Below, piece after piece: positions 24,999 through 34,629 of a stretch of 64,000 nt of DNA. The stretch is from an uncultured Megasphaera sp. (GTDB taxonomy: Bacteria > Bacillota > Negativicutes > Veillonellales > Megasphaeraceae). The notes below the pieces were generated by a model, which worked only from the letters and a program-made list of their open reading frames with translations, did not search any database and was not told where the DNA came from. The DNA lies in contig CAKPVJ010000003.1 in the NCBI GenBank assembly GCA_934193515.1, positions 1 to 64,000 of the forward strand. The letters are read 5' to 3'. Each line of letters opens with the position of its first letter. The first letter of the stretch is position 1. Made by a program: the position numbers and the translations under genes.

Positions 24999-27646
24999 GT
25001 ATCGCTGCTTTCTGTTTTATACTGCGCCGGAATCGCGTCTATCAATGGGCTTGGCTGACAAAGATGCCGACCTTCTTGGCGGTGCCAGCTCAGATACAGT
25101 CGTTTTTTAGCGCGTGTCATGGCGACATAAAACAGCCGTTTTTCTTCATCCAATTCTTGTTGGGAAACGGCTCGTGACAGCGGAAAGGTACCTTCCTGCA
25201 AACAAGCTAAAAATACATAGTCAAATTCCAGCCCCTTAGCCTGATGTACTGTAATAATCGGGATTCGGGGCTTTTTGGCGAGCAGTGTGTCCAGTTCGCT
25301 GTTGGAAAGGGAGGTGAGCTGCAGAAATTCTGTCAGCGCGTCGCGGGCATCCTGGTGCGGATGGGTGTCCAGCTCCTGTGCCAGACGGTATAATTTGCGG
25401 ATATTTTCGATACGGTCGATATGGCGTCCGGCAGCCAGCTGTTTTTCCTGCTGTGATGTGTAATAGGCTTTGACGCCGCCTTGGAGCATTACTTGGGCAA
25501 TCATGCCGCAGGGACGCTGCGTATACGTCAGTGCGCGCAGTTTCTGCAGCGTGCTGCCAATCGGGGCAAAGAGCGGCGCATACATAGCGATGCAGGCACG
25601 GCGCTGCGGTTCTTCTGGCACGATATGCTGCTGCAGCGCATACCGCAGCAGGGCCGCTGTGGCCATAATATCATCAAAAGCGTCGTGACTGGGTTTGTCT
25701 TCGAGGGAAAAATAGTCGCTGAGGAAGCCTAGCTTGTGATTGCGGACGTTGGGATAAAAGCGGCGGAATATATCGAGTGTATCGTAGTAGGAAACGTCGC
25801 CGAGGGGAGTTAAATGAAGACGGCTGAGTTCGCTGCGCAGAATCTGCAGGTCATAGGTAACGTTGTGTCCGACGATGACGGCACTGCCGGCAAACTGCAG
25901 AAAGGCTGTCAACGCGTCCTGCGGCGGCCGCCCTTTTTGCTGCAGCAGTTCATCGCTGATATGATGTACATAATACGAATCGCCGACGCTGCGATTGGCA
26001 CGGACATACGTCATGAACCGGTCTTTGACGTATCCTCGGCAGTCTAAACGAATCGCCGCAATTTGAATGATTTCGTCCTGCGTCGTATCGGTTCCTGTGC
26101 TTTCGACATCAAATACGACGACATCTTCCTGCGACAGGGCCGTGATTAAATGGCCGAATGGATCGCCGTATGCTGCCGTTTCCGGGTCGATGAAATCACA
26201 GAGGCTGATGCCGAGTCTGCGGTATGAATCGCTTTCAATCGCGGCCAGCGTGCGCGGCCCGATTCGTTTGGCAAAGCGTTTCACAATCCGCTTGAGACTG
26301 AGGGCATCGTGTTTGTTGAGAAACAGGCGAAGAAAGGCAATGACATCTTTGCATTCCTGTCGTTTGAATAGCTGAAACTGGTCAATCATCGTAAAGGGAA
26401 GCTGTGTTTCTGCAGGCAGTCGTTCATTATGAGAACGGACGCCGTTCCAAATTTCTTTATTATATCTGTTTGTCCGCGTCATGATGCAGGTTTTGGTTTG
26501 CGCGTCCTGCGGCAGTTTGGCAATTTCGTGAAAAATCCAACGGGCTTCTTCCATAAAATGAGCAGCCTCTTTGACTACGATGGGCTCACCGTACGCAGAC
26601 GATGCGGCTGTGCTGGGCACCGGATACAGCTGGCGGACGGCAGGGCCGAACAGGTGGGATAGGCAGGCAGACGAGGCTTCCAATAAGAGCTGCGTAGCCC
26701 GGTAATTGATGGTGAACGTAATGCGGCGCGGCGAAAATTCGGCAGTAAACTGCCGTAAAATCAAATCGGGATAGGAACCGCGCCATTCGTAAATCGTTTG
26801 GAAATAATCGCCGCACAGCAAAATGATGCGGCCGGGAAACAGTTTGGACAAGACGTTATATTCGATTTCGCTCGTGTCCTGCATTTCATCAATGGCAATG
26901 TAGCGGAAGCGATCCTGCCAGCGGCGGCAGACGTCATCTTGGCATAACAGTTGGTATGCCGAAGTAATCAGGTCGGCAAAATCGAGGGCATGATTGTCTT
27001 GGAGCGTTTGGTCATAATACTGAAAAAGACGCAGCCCGTTGGTGGCCAGCCATTGTTCCAGGTCTTTATCGAAAGAATGATCATACGCCGCACAGAGGGA
27101 ACGAACGGCGGCATCATCCTGCAGAAAAGCGGAGACGGCATTTTCGCAGGTCATAGCCGAAGCGTCCATAGGATGAAGAAAGGGGTATTTCTTGATGATT
27201 TCAATGAAGTTCTGCAGCTTTTGCAGCCGATTGGAACCGGAAAACGGCATGGCGTGCCGAACGAGAATATCACTGATCAGTTGTTTGCAGTCTTCATCAT
27301 CATACACGATGGCATCGCTGTATAGCGATGAGGAGGCTTTTCCTTCTTCTTTGATTAAAGAATAACAAAAACTATGAATGGTCTTGACGACGACGTCAAG
27401 GCCTTTTTCGTGTACGGTCGCGACGATTTTGTGTTTTAATTCTTTGCAGGCCCGGTTGGTAAAAGTCAGGCAAAGCAGTTGGGATGCCTCGGCTTTCTGC
27501 GTGTCCAAAATCGCGGCGATGCGGCGTGCCAGCACGCTGGTTTTACCGGTGCCGGCCGGCGCATTGAGCAGAATATGGTGCGTTACATCTGTTACGACAG
27601 CCTGCTGTTGTGCGTTTAGTCCCTGCAGCAACGTTTGCTTCATCAT
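24995..27646 (-). CDS. UvrD/PcrA-type helicase with an embedded DnaQ-like exonuclease
   Basis: 883 residues. Superfamily 1A helicase: Walker A NAPAGTGKT (~29-37), Walker B IDEMQDTSE (~250), and C-terminal motifs VHQAKGLEFDYVFLACLQEG and FYVAMTRAKKRLYLSW (~800-860). Between the helicase halves, residues ~508-670 form a DEDD 3'-5' exonuclease: DVESTGTD (ExoI), VGHNVTYDLQIL (ExoII) and HDAFDDIMATAALL (ExoIII, with His). It probably unwinds and trims DNA in repair. Divergent from the pilus operon. The order helicase-exonuclease-helicase is uncommon but known in Firmicutes. Confidence 0.88.
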   Translation of the reverse strand: MMKQTLLQGLNAQQQAVVTDVTHHILLNAPAGTGKTSVLARRIAAILDTQKAEASQLLCLTFTNRACKELKHKIVATVHEKGLDVVVKTIHSFCYSLIKEEGKASSSLYSDAIVYDDEDCKQLISDILVRHAMPFSGSNRLQKLQNFIEIIKKYPFLHPMDASAMTCENAVSAFLQDDAAVRSLCAAYDHSFDKDLEQWLATNGLRLFQYYDQTLQDNHALDFADLITSAYQLLCQDDVCRRWQDRFRYIAIDEMQDTSEIEYNVLSKLFPGRIILLCGDYFQTIYEWRGSYPDLILRQFTAEFSPRRITFTINYRATQLLLEASSACLSHLFGPAVRQLYPVPSTAASSAYGEPIVVKEAAHFMEEARWIFHEIAKLPQDAQTKTCIMTRTNRYNKEIWNGVRSHNERLPAETQLPFTMIDQFQLFKRQECKDVIAFLRLFLNKHDALSLKRIVKRFAKRIGPRTLAAIESDSYRRLGISLCDFIDPETAAYGDPFGHLITALSQEDVVVFDVESTGTDTTQDEIIQIAAIRLDCRGYVKDRFMTYVRANRSVGDSYYVHHISDELLQQKGRPPQDALTAFLQFAGSAVIVGHNVTYDLQILRSELSRLHLTPLGDVSYYDTLDIFRRFYPNVRNHKLGFLSDYFSLEDKPSHDAFDDIMATAALLRYALQQHIVPEEPQRRACIAMYAPLFAPIGSTLQKLRALTYTQRPCGMIAQVMLQGGVKAYYTSQQEKQLAAGRHIDRIENIRKLYRLAQELDTHPHQDARDALTEFLQLTSLSNSELDTLLAKKPRIPIITVHQAKGLEFDYVFLACLQEGTFPLSRAVSQQELDEEKRLFYVAMTRAKKRLYLSWHRQEGRHLCQPSPLIDAIPAQYKTESSDT

Positions 27647-27881
27647 TTCATCTCCTCTGACATATTTTCTTAATCATACCACAAAAGGGACATATTTAAA
27701 AAATGAGCACATGCAGTCAAATTGCGTCATATCTGATGATTACTGAGAAAAATGCAGGATTTATGAGAGAAAGATTAAAAATACATTAAAAATGAGGTAC
27801 CCATATTAGAATTAGATTAAAAATTCTTTGAAGAAGCAGGGGTTGTGCTATGATGGCTCCAAGGAAGAAAGGAGGCTGGAA
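27647..27881. promoter_or_regulatory. Divergent helicase / pilus operon promoter region
   Basis: AT-rich region with three copies of ATTAAAAAT (around 27775, 27785 and 27820). TTTGAA followed 16 bases later by TATGAT (ending ~27854) is a plausible pilus-operon promoter. No gene is seen. Confidence 0.4.
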
Positions 27882-29045
27882 ATGATGCAGCACCGACAGG
27901 AAAGCATACCGCGGCATGGCACGGCGCAGGAAATAGTCCAGGCCGTGATACAGTATGCTGTATTTTCTAAAAGCAGTGATATCCATATCGAACCGCTAGA
28001 TGACAGCGTGCGCATCCGCATGCGCCGCGACGGCGTGCTGGCAACCGCAGCGGTCATTGCCAAAGAGAAATTGGATACGCTGACAGCACGCATCAAGATT
28101 ATGGCCAAACTGGACATTGCCAACAAACGGCTCCCGCAGGACGGGCATTTTGTCTGGCAGGAAGGAGACCGCCGTGTCGATATGCGTGTGAGCACGATGC
28201 CGACGATACGCGGTGAAAAAACGGTCATTCGCTTGCTGGATACGGGAGGTATTTCACTGGAATTGGATGCGTTGGGTATGGAACCGCCCGTAGTGGCTGC
28301 TCTGCGCCGCTTGACGCACTGCAGCAAAGGATTGTTTATATACAGCGGCCCGACTGGCAGCGGTAAATCGACGACCATGTATGCAGCGCTGCGGGAACTG
28401 CAGCGGGATGAAATCAGTATTGCGACGTTGGAAGATCCGGTGGAATACAAAATCAATGGGTTTTGTCAAAGCCAAATTCAATTAAAACAGGGACTGGCGT
28501 TTCAAAACGGCTTGCGGGCTTTGCTCAGACAAGACCCGGATGTGTTGGTCATCGGGGAAATCAGGGATGCAGAAACGGCTAGAATTGCCGTACGTGCGGC
28601 ATTGACCGGGCATGTTGTCTTCAGCACGATTCATGCTTCCAGAGCCGTTGACGTGCCGATACGGCTGATGGATATGGGGATTGAACCGTATCTGATTGCC
28701 GATGCCCTGCTGGGCATGTCTTCGCAGCGGCTGGCCAGGCGGCTGTGTCCTTCGTGCAGCCGGGAAGCAGACGACCAAGTGGACAGGACGGTACGGCAGC
28801 ATCAGGGCTGTCCTTCGTGCTTTCAAAGCGGCTATGCCGGCCGGTTTAGTTTATGCGAAATCATTCCTGTGGGATTTCATGTCAAACAGGCTGTCCGTCA
28901 TGGCTGTCAGGAAGAAGATATGGAGCAGGCTGCTTGTGCAGACGGAGCGATTTTGATGGAAGAAGTGATTGCCGCCGCGCTGCAAAACGGCATGACGGAT
29001 ACCGACGAAATCCACCGTATTTATGATATCGGTGCCCTGCGATGA
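27882..29045 (+). CDS. pilB: Type IV pilus assembly ATPase PilB/GspE
   Basis: 387 residues, shorter than typical PilB because the N-terminal domain is reduced. Walker A YSGPTGSGKST, Asp box ATLEDPVEYK, Walker B VLVIGEIRDAETA and a His box FSTIHASRAVD are intact. A C-terminal tetracysteine zinc site is present (CPSC...CPSC), as in extension ATPases. It powers pilin polymerisation at the inner membrane. ATG 27882 follows AAGGAGG; the frame extends 18 codons upstream without a better start. First gene of a 12-gene operon. Confidence 0.92.
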   Translation: MMQHRQESIPRHGTAQEIVQAVIQYAVFSKSSDIHIEPLDDSVRIRMRRDGVLATAAVIAKEKLDTLTARIKIMAKLDIANKRLPQDGHFVWQEGDRRVDMRVSTMPTIRGEKTVIRLLDTGGISLELDALGMEPPVVAALRRLTHCSKGLFIYSGPTGSGKSTTMYAALRELQRDEISIATLEDPVEYKINGFCQSQIQLKQGLAFQNGLRALLRQDPDVLVIGEIRDAETARIAVRAALTGHVVFSTIHASRAVDVPIRLMDMGIEPYLIADALLGMSSQRLARRLCPSCSREADDQVDRTVRQHQGCPSCFQSGYAGRFSLCEIIPVGFHVKQAVRHGCQEEDMEQAACADGAILMEEVIAAALQNGMTDTDEIHRIYDIGALR

Positions 29046-30001
29046 GCTGGCAGGCAGTTTTTGCGGCCGCCGTCAGCCGTAATGCGTCGGACATTCATCT
29101 GCAGGAAGGCCGCCGTCCCATGCTGCGCCAAGCCGGCGAACTGCAAGAATGGGGACGGGATGTATTGGATGCGATGACGATACGGCAATGGCTGCAGGAA
29201 ACAGGCTGGCAGGAAAAGACAGCAGCGTCGTCCTCTTTTGGCTTTTCGTATGAGCAGCTTCGCTGCCGTCTGCAGGTGAGCCGGGAATTTGCCGGAATAC
29301 ACGCTGTCATACGCTTGCTCTATCCGCTGGATACGCTGCCTGCTGATGCGGACAAAGCCCTGCTGCAGCGATTGGCTGGACTTGCGTCGGGCTTGGTACT
29401 GCTCTGCGGCCCGACCGGCAGCGGCAAAACGACGGCATTGTGGCGTATGCTGCAGTATGTCAACCGCATGCGTGCCTGCCATATCATCACCTTGGAAGAC
29501 CCGATTGAGTATGTCGCTTCCGGAGAAAAATCATTGATTAGCCAGCGGGAACTGTCAGTGCATTTTTCTTCCTTTGCGTTGGGTATCAAAGAGGCACTGC
29601 GGCAAGATCCGGATATATTGCTTATCGGTGAAATGCGGGACAGAGAGACGATGGATGCGGCGATTACAGCTGCCGAAACAGGGCATCTTGTCTTTTCTAC
29701 GCTGCATACGCCGACAGCTCCCCAGGCCGTGCGGCGGCTGGCAGGAGCCTATCACGGCACGGAACAGGAAGAAATTCGCTGCCGCCTGGCATTGGTCCTG
29801 CAGGGAATATTAGCGCAGCGGCCGTATTATCGAGATGGGCAGACCCATATTATACGGGAAATACTGCTGCAGACACCGGCAGTAGCGCAGCTCATACGCT
29901 GCGGGAAAGAACATCAGCTGCCCACGGTGATGCAGACCAGCGCGGCGATGGGGATGCGGACGATGGAGCAGGCTTGGCAGCGGTACAGGGGGCAGGTATG
30001 A
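29042..30001 (+). CDS. pilT: Pilus retraction ATPase PilT
   Basis: 319 residues. Walker A LCGPTGSGKTT, ITLEDPIEY, LLIGEMRDRETM (the PilT-type EMRD/E Walker B) and FSTLHTPTAPQAVRRL support a retraction ATPase, so these pili may retract for twitching or DNA uptake. The start overlaps pilB's stop (ATGA). No tetracysteine, which distinguishes it from pilB. Confidence 0.9.
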   Translation: MSWQAVFAAAVSRNASDIHLQEGRRPMLRQAGELQEWGRDVLDAMTIRQWLQETGWQEKTAASSSFGFSYEQLRCRLQVSREFAGIHAVIRLLYPLDTLPADADKALLQRLAGLASGLVLLCGPTGSGKTTALWRMLQYVNRMRACHIITLEDPIEYVASGEKSLISQRELSVHFSSFALGIKEALRQDPDILLIGEMRDRETMDAAITAAETGHLVFSTLHTPTAPQAVRRLAGAYHGTEQEEIRCRLALVLQGILAQRPYYRDGQTHIIREILLQTPAVAQLIRCGKEHQLPTVMQTSAAMGMRTMEQAWQRYRGQV

Positions 30002-31194
30002 AGCGATTTGTCGTTCAAATAAAAGATACGCAGGGACACTGCAGAACCTATGAAATCAATGCACAGCAGAAAGAAACCGTAGAGGAACTGGTCAGACAGC
30101 GTTCTTGGCAGCTTGTATCTGTCCGAGAGAAACAGCAGCTGCGCCTGTCTTTTTCACCACAGCTGTCCTATACGATGTTAGCCTTCTTTTTTCGGCAGCT
30201 GAGTGCCATGATTCATGCAGGGATTCCCTTTGTGGAGGCTTGGCGTCTTCTTTTGCAGGATATACGGCCGCAGAAAAAGAGACTGCGCATGGAGCGGGCT
30301 GCCCTTGCCATGGAACGAGGTGCGTCTCCGTCTGTATCCATGGAACAGACCCAGCTCTTTCCCCTGCTTGCCTGCCAAATGGTACGGGCCGGGGAGCAGG
30401 GCGGCCGACTGGAAGAAATTCTCCTGCTGTTAAGTGAATATTATGAGTATGCACAAAAACAACGGCAGCTGCTGCGCAGTGCTTTAGCCTATCCGCTTTT
30501 CCTTGTCGGTTGTACCTTCGCGTTATGTATAGGTGCCATATGGTATATCCTGCCTGTTTTTGAGAATATGTTCGTACAAATGGCCTTGCCTTTGCCGCAG
30601 CCTACGCAGTATTTGCTGGACGCAGCCAAGGTCGTGCGGACCTACAGCTGGTGTCTGGCTGTGCCGACCGTCTTGGTCGTGCTGGGCATTCCGATTTTGC
30701 ATGCCCAGCCGTCCTGGGGACTGACCATGGAAGAAACGCTGCTGCAAATTTCCTGGGTGCGCTCATGGTGGCTGATGCTGTGCTGGCAGCGGTGCAGTCG
30801 GATACTAGCTATCCAGCTGGGCAGCGGTATTCCGCTGCTGCAGGCACTGCAGGATGCCGCGAAGATGATGCCGTCTCTCTGGTTTCGCCACGGCATGAAA
30901 AAAACAGTGTACCGCTTGGAAAATGGAACGGCGTTTAGTCTGGCCGTGCGGCAGGGCGGTTTTGGCACTCCGTACGTAGAAACGATGCTGCAGGTAGGTG
31001 AAATGACAGGACGGTATGAAGAAAGCCTGCAGTCGATTGCCGCGTATTATCGGTGGCGGCTGGAACGGGGTACTGCGATGATTCAGCAGTGTATCGGTCC
31101 GGCTGTGCTTTTGTTGGCCGGTATCTGTATTGGCACGTTAGTGATTTGTTTATTACTGCCATTGTTTGATATGGCAACCAGTATTGCAGTATAA
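29998..31194 (+). CDS. pilC: Type IV pilus inner-membrane platform protein PilC
   Basis: 398 residues with the duplicated T2SSF domain and three or four membrane helices. LAFFFRQLSAMIHAGIPFVEAW and QLGSGIPLLQALQDAA mark the two repeats. It anchors the ATPases to the pilin-assembly platform. ATG 29998 overlaps pilT's stop (ATGA). Confidence 0.9.
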   Translation: MKRFVVQIKDTQGHCRTYEINAQQKETVEELVRQRSWQLVSVREKQQLRLSFSPQLSYTMLAFFFRQLSAMIHAGIPFVEAWRLLLQDIRPQKKRLRMERAALAMERGASPSVSMEQTQLFPLLACQMVRAGEQGGRLEEILLLLSEYYEYAQKQRQLLRSALAYPLFLVGCTFALCIGAIWYILPVFENMFVQMALPLPQPTQYLLDAAKVVRTYSWCLAVPTVLVVLGIPILHAQPSWGLTMEETLLQISWVRSWWLMLCWQRCSRILAIQLGSGIPLLQALQDAAKMMPSLWFRHGMKKTVYRLENGTAFSLAVRQGGFGTPYVETMLQVGEMTGRYEESLQSIAAYYRWRLERGTAMIQQCIGPAVLLLAGICIGTLVICLLLPLFDMATSIAV

Positions 31195-31213
31195 GAGTGA
31201 GAAAGGGGTAAAT

Positions 31214-31621
31214 ATGATGAACCGCATAAAAAACACATGGGTTGGCAAAACACATGACAAGAAAAAACGAAATGGCTTTACGTTGTTGGAAATGCTGATT
31301 GTTGTCAGCATCATTTTAATTCTTAGTTCGATGGCTGTACCGCGGTTTACGTCTGCGAGCAAACAGGCTAAGATTGCCAAAATTCAGGCAGATTTGCATG
31401 TGATCAGCAATGCAGCCGCCTTGTACGAAATAGACAATGGCAAGTATCCTGCGACAGTAGCCGAATTGGCAACGAAGACGAAAGATAAACAGTATTTGCA
31501 GGCAGAACCCAAACTTCCCGATGATTCAGCCTATGCGATTGATGCAGAAGGCGTTGTTTCCGGGACGTATGACGGTGTCACGTATGATTCAGCATCGCAT
31601 AAGACAGAAGCAACAGAATAG
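31214..31621 (+). CDS. Major type IV prepilin
   Basis: 135 residues. A basic leader (KKKRNG) is followed by the prepilin motif G|FTLLEMLIVVSIILILSS, with the essential Glu at position 5 of the mature protein. The mature protein would be about 115 residues, a small GspG-like pilin. It is the best major pilin candidate because it has the cleanest motif and a strong A/G-rich ribosome site, and it sits right after pilC. Confidence 0.88.
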   Translation: MMNRIKNTWVGKTHDKKKRNGFTLLEMLIVVSIILILSSMAVPRFTSASKQAKIAKIQADLHVISNAAALYEIDNGKYPATVAELATKTKDKQYLQAEPKLPDDSAYAIDAEGVVSGTYDGVTYDSASHKTEATE

Positions 31622-31657
31622 CAATCGTGCAGATGTGCGGAGGAAGGAGGGACCACT

Positions 31658-32137
31658 ATGGAACTCACCGCGCAGACAGACTGGCTGTACGGCATTTGGT
31701 TGGGGAGCATGGTCATGGGTACGCTGATTATCGTATATACAGATATTGCTTGGTATTGGATACCGGATGCGGCTGTCAGTGTTATCGCCATCAGCAATGG
31801 AATTGGCTGGCTGGCCGGGCTGTTTCAACCCAATCTCTGGCTGGGAGCGATAGTTGCTGGGTTCTTCTTCCTGGCATATGCCTGCAGGCCGGACAGCATG
31901 GGCAGCGGGGATGTCAAACTCACGGCAGCCTTGTGTTTGGGATGCACGGGATATATGGCCTATGGCATGACTGTGGCGGCCTGTTTGACGGCGCTGGGAG
32001 CTGCCTGCTGTCTGCGGCTGCGTGCCGGTCCGTCTATGATACCGTTTGGCCCGTTTTTGTGGCTTGGCTGGTGGAGTGCCTTTTTGGTAAAGGAGGAATG
32101 GTGGACATGGCTTCTTTTAGGCATCGACACCGTGTAG
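31658..32137 (+). CDS. pilD: Prepilin peptidase, short form
   Basis: 159 residues, membrane-embedded aspartyl peptidase of the A24 family. Both catalytic aspartates are visible: YTDIAWYWIPD and GSGDVKL. It lacks the N-terminal cytoplasmic methylation domain (tetracysteine) of full PilD, so it may cleave without methylating, or methylation may be handled elsewhere. GGAGG before ATG 31658. It overlaps the next gene by about 30 bases. Confidence 0.8.
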   Translation: MELTAQTDWLYGIWLGSMVMGTLIIVYTDIAWYWIPDAAVSVIAISNGIGWLAGLFQPNLWLGAIVAGFFFLAYACRPDSMGSGDVKLTAALCLGCTGYMAYGMTVAACLTALGAACCLRLRAGPSMIPFGPFLWLGWWSAFLVKEEWWTWLLLGIDTV

Positions 32138-32568
32138 CCAATGGGTATTTTTTGTGGGAAGTATTGCTGGTTTGTACCATTATACTCTTGGGAATAACCG
32201 TGTTTTTTCCCTATATCGGGCGGCATGATGCCAAACGGGATGCCGATGTACTCGTCCGGGAACTAGCTGTGGATATACAGCGGATGCGGCAGTATTCCAT
32301 GAGCAACGGCTTGGCGGACAGTGATAATTGGAATATATCCTGCAGTAAGGAACGGTATTATGTCATACGGCAGTATACGATACAAAAAGAACGGCCGTAT
32401 CCCAAGGGCGTGACAGTCATTGCCAGCGGTGCTTCGCGAAAGGATATTTTTTTTGATGAGAAAGGAAGACCGACGCATGCAATGCAGGTTACGATTTCTG
32501 TGCCGGCTATATCGTATACGAAGAAAATTATTCTGGCAGCCCAGACAGGACGCATCCGTATTGAATAA
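32107..32568 (+). CDS. Minor prepilin (GspH-like)
   Basis: About 153 residues. Leader RHRHRVANG, then |YFLWEVLLVCTIILLGITV with Glu5 conserved, followed by a variable beta-rich domain. ATG 32107 is ten bases after AAAGGAGG; ATG 32098 and GTG 32101 are too close to it. Probably one of the tip/initiation pseudopilins. Confidence 0.75.
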   Translation: MASFRHRHRVANGYFLWEVLLVCTIILLGITVFFPYIGRHDAKRDADVLVRELAVDIQRMRQYSMSNGLADSDNWNISCSKERYYVIRQYTIQKERPYPKGVTVIASGASRKDIFFDEKGRPTHAMQVTISVPAISYTKKIILAAQTGRIRIE

Positions 32569-32911
32569 GAATGGTTTTCTGCTCGGGGATGCGTTAGCCG
32601 CCGTGACGCTCAGTGTGTTGTTTTTGCTTCCCGTATTGACCTTGACGGCGCAGAGCGTATCGATGTACCGCCAGGCCCAGCGCAGTATGGCAGCGGCAGC
32701 CATTGGCAGAAACAAAATGGAAGAAATACGGCAGCAGCAGTCTATGACGGTACCCTGCCAGCAGGAATGTGATTGGCAGGGAGCGGTATATACGGTTACT
32801 GTTGATATCATTCCAGTAGCAGAAATGTATTTGCGGTATGATGTGAAGGTACAGGGAGATGATGGAACACGTCATGAATTTCACCGGCTGGAACGGAAAA
32901 AAACGACCTAA
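32561..32911 (+). CDS. Minor prepilin with Asp at position 5
   Basis: About 116 residues from TTG 32561, which overlaps the previous stop. Motif LNKNG|FLLGDALAAVTLSVLFLLPV: the mature residue 5 is Asp rather than the usual Glu. GspI-like in size. No ATG is available near the motif, so a TTG start with AGGA ten bases upstream is the best choice. Confidence 0.65.
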   Translation: MNKNGFLLGDALAAVTLSVLFLLPVLTLTAQSVSMYRQAQRSMAAAAIGRNKMEEIRQQQSMTVPCQQECDWQGAVYTVTVDIIPVAEMYLRYDVKVQGDDGTRHEFHRLERKKTT

Positions 32912-33398
32912 TGGATTCCTCTTAATGGAAATGATGACGGCTTTATTGGTGATGGTCATCGTTGCCGCCAGTTGTATGCCTGTACTCATACAGATTGTGA
33001 AGAACCTGCGCCGCGGTGAATCATGGGAAGAATTGTCACGGCAGGGGATGGTCGTCGAGGAAACCATATACGGCACGCTGCGGTTTGCCCATGATATTAC
33101 TGTGACGCCGACAGAAATTCGCTGCCGAGATGTACAGAATAACCGCACTGGCTTTTCCATAAAAGGGGCCAGCGTCTATCGACTTTTAAGTGACGGCAGT
33201 GAGCAGCCGCTGATGGGGTCAAGCAGTGCAGGGCCATCGGCCCGGATTCGAGTGCGTCCGTATGGCAGTACGCCGTATTTTTTTCAAGATGGTCATACGG
33301 TGTATGTTTCTTTTTGGGTATACGATACGGTAAGTCATGCAGAACGGCCTTGTTTGATTACGGCAGTATCCCTGCCGGAAACGGAATGTGATAGATGA
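32859..33398 (+). CDS. Minor prepilin (GspJ-like)
   Basis: About 179 residues, KKRPNG|FLLMEMMTALLVMVIVAAS with Glu5 conserved. Size and position suggest a GspJ/PilW-like tip pseudopilin. The start is uncertain: ATG 32859, 32862 and 32874 are all possible with GGGAG at 32854-32858. The gene overlaps its predecessor by ~50 bases, a sign of tight coupling. Confidence 0.75.
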   Translation: MMEHVMNFTGWNGKKRPNGFLLMEMMTALLVMVIVAASCMPVLIQIVKNLRRGESWEELSRQGMVVEETIYGTLRFAHDITVTPTEIRCRDVQNNRTGFSIKGASVYRLLSDGSEQPLMGSSSAGPSARIRVRPYGSTPYFFQDGHTVYVSFWVYDTVSHAERPCLITAVSLPETECDR

Positions 33399-33835
33399 TG
33401 AAAAGAGAACCCAATGGCTTTATGACGGCATATATGCTGGGCATAGGATTGACCGTATTATCCATGGCAACAGCCGCCTCAGTGCTTGCATTTTCGTATC
33501 TGCAGACAGCGAAGCAGTATACCGAATCCATTCAGCTGGGATATGTCGCCGAAAGTGCTATGATTTTGGGCTGGGATGATATTCGGCAGCGTGACTGGCA
33601 GCAAGTGCCGGAAAAAAGGACGTGGAAATTGGCGGATGCCTATGGCGTGACGCAAGCAGGACAGCATATGGAAGTGCAGTGTGTGTCCAAATCTTATCAA
33701 CTGCCGTACAACGGTACCGTGCGCGGTATGGGAATAGGGGATGCCTCGCAGATGCGGCGAACCGGCGCAGTGGTGTTTCATGTAGAAAAAGAAAATGAGC
33801 AGGTGGTATTCTCTGTTTTGCAAATACGGTATTGA
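33395..33835 (+). CDS. Minor prepilin-like protein without Glu5
   Basis: 146 residues. MMKREPNG|FMTAYMLGIGLTVLSMATA resembles a prepilin leader, but the fifth mature residue is not Glu. PilX/GspK-type tip pilins often lack Glu5, so this may be the tip subunit. Start overlaps the previous stop (ATGATGA). Confidence 0.65.
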   Translation: MMKREPNGFMTAYMLGIGLTVLSMATAASVLAFSYLQTAKQYTESIQLGYVAESAMILGWDDIRQRDWQQVPEKRTWKLADAYGVTQAGQHMEVQCVSKSYQLPYNGTVRGMGIGDASQMRRTGAVVFHVEKENEQVVFSVLQIRY

Positions 33836-33846
33836 GGAGCATAACG

Positions 33847-34620
33847 ATGAAATATTGGCAGAAAGCGTGTATTTGGCTGACGCGAAAAAATATATATGTA
33901 TTAAAAACACAGCGGAGCTGGTATGGAACGATTCAGTCGCGGCAAGCCTGTATGTATACCTGCCAGTCGGAGTGGATGCGGGGCGGCTCGTATACAGAAA
34001 CACTGATTCATCAACTCGTCAAAACCTACGGTTTGCAGTCGTACCGCATATCAGTGCTGGTAGGCGATACAGCACTGATATGGAAGAAACTGGCCGTGCC
34101 TAGTAAGAAAAAAGAAGAAGCTTGTCAAATGGCTGTTTGGGATGAAGCATTGGGCGATGGCAGCCGCATGTATACCTTTGATTTGCAGATGACAGGCAAG
34201 GAACAACCGGATGGAACCTATGAATGGATGCTGGGAGCCTATCCGTACGACCTGATTGCTGCGATGTTGGATGCGTTTGAAACCCATGACTGCCTGGTGG
34301 AGCGCGTGGATATTGTGCCGGCTGCGGCAGGCAGGCTTTGTCCGCAGGGCGAAGGTACGCTGTATCTGCATGCCGGTACAGGAGAAATACATGTCATTGG
34401 TTTAAAGCAGGGCGTGCCGTTGTCCTATGGTATGACATCTCAGCTGCCGCAGGATGCTGTGCAGTGGCTGGAAGTAGCGGCATTGATGCCGGAAGAAACC
34501 GTGCTTTGGCTGGATGAACCTACGCAATGCTGGCTGTCGGCTCCTATTCGTGCATCCGTAAAGAAACAGCAAACGCAATGGGATATTTGGGGTCCGGCCG
34601 TTTTGTTGACGGCTTTTTAG
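33847..34620 (+). CDS. pilM: PilM-like assembly protein
   Basis: About 257 residues, preceding PilN-like and PilO-like proteins in the standard order. The sequence is divergent: an actin-like fold is plausible (TLYLHAGTGEIHVIGLKQG, VERVDIVPAAAGRL), but nucleotide-binding motifs are weak. PilM docks to PilN's cytoplasmic tail and links the ATPases. ATG 33847 follows GAGGAG by five bases. Confidence 0.65.
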   Translation: MKYWQKACIWLTRKNIYVLKTQRSWYGTIQSRQACMYTCQSEWMRGGSYTETLIHQLVKTYGLQSYRISVLVGDTALIWKKLAVPSKKKEEACQMAVWDEALGDGSRMYTFDLQMTGKEQPDGTYEWMLGAYPYDLIAAMLDAFETHDCLVERVDIVPAAAGRLCPQGEGTLYLHAGTGEIHVIGLKQGVPLSYGMTSQLPQDAVQWLEVAALMPEETVLWLDEPTQCWLSAPIRASVKKQQTQWDIWGPAVLLTAF

Positions 34621-34629
34621 GAGGGTAGT

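Noticed and set aside
31627..32100. Upstream extension of the GspH-like minor prepilin over the peptidase gene
   Set aside because: The other frame encodes a prepilin peptidase with both catalytic aspartates; the prepilin starts at ~32107.
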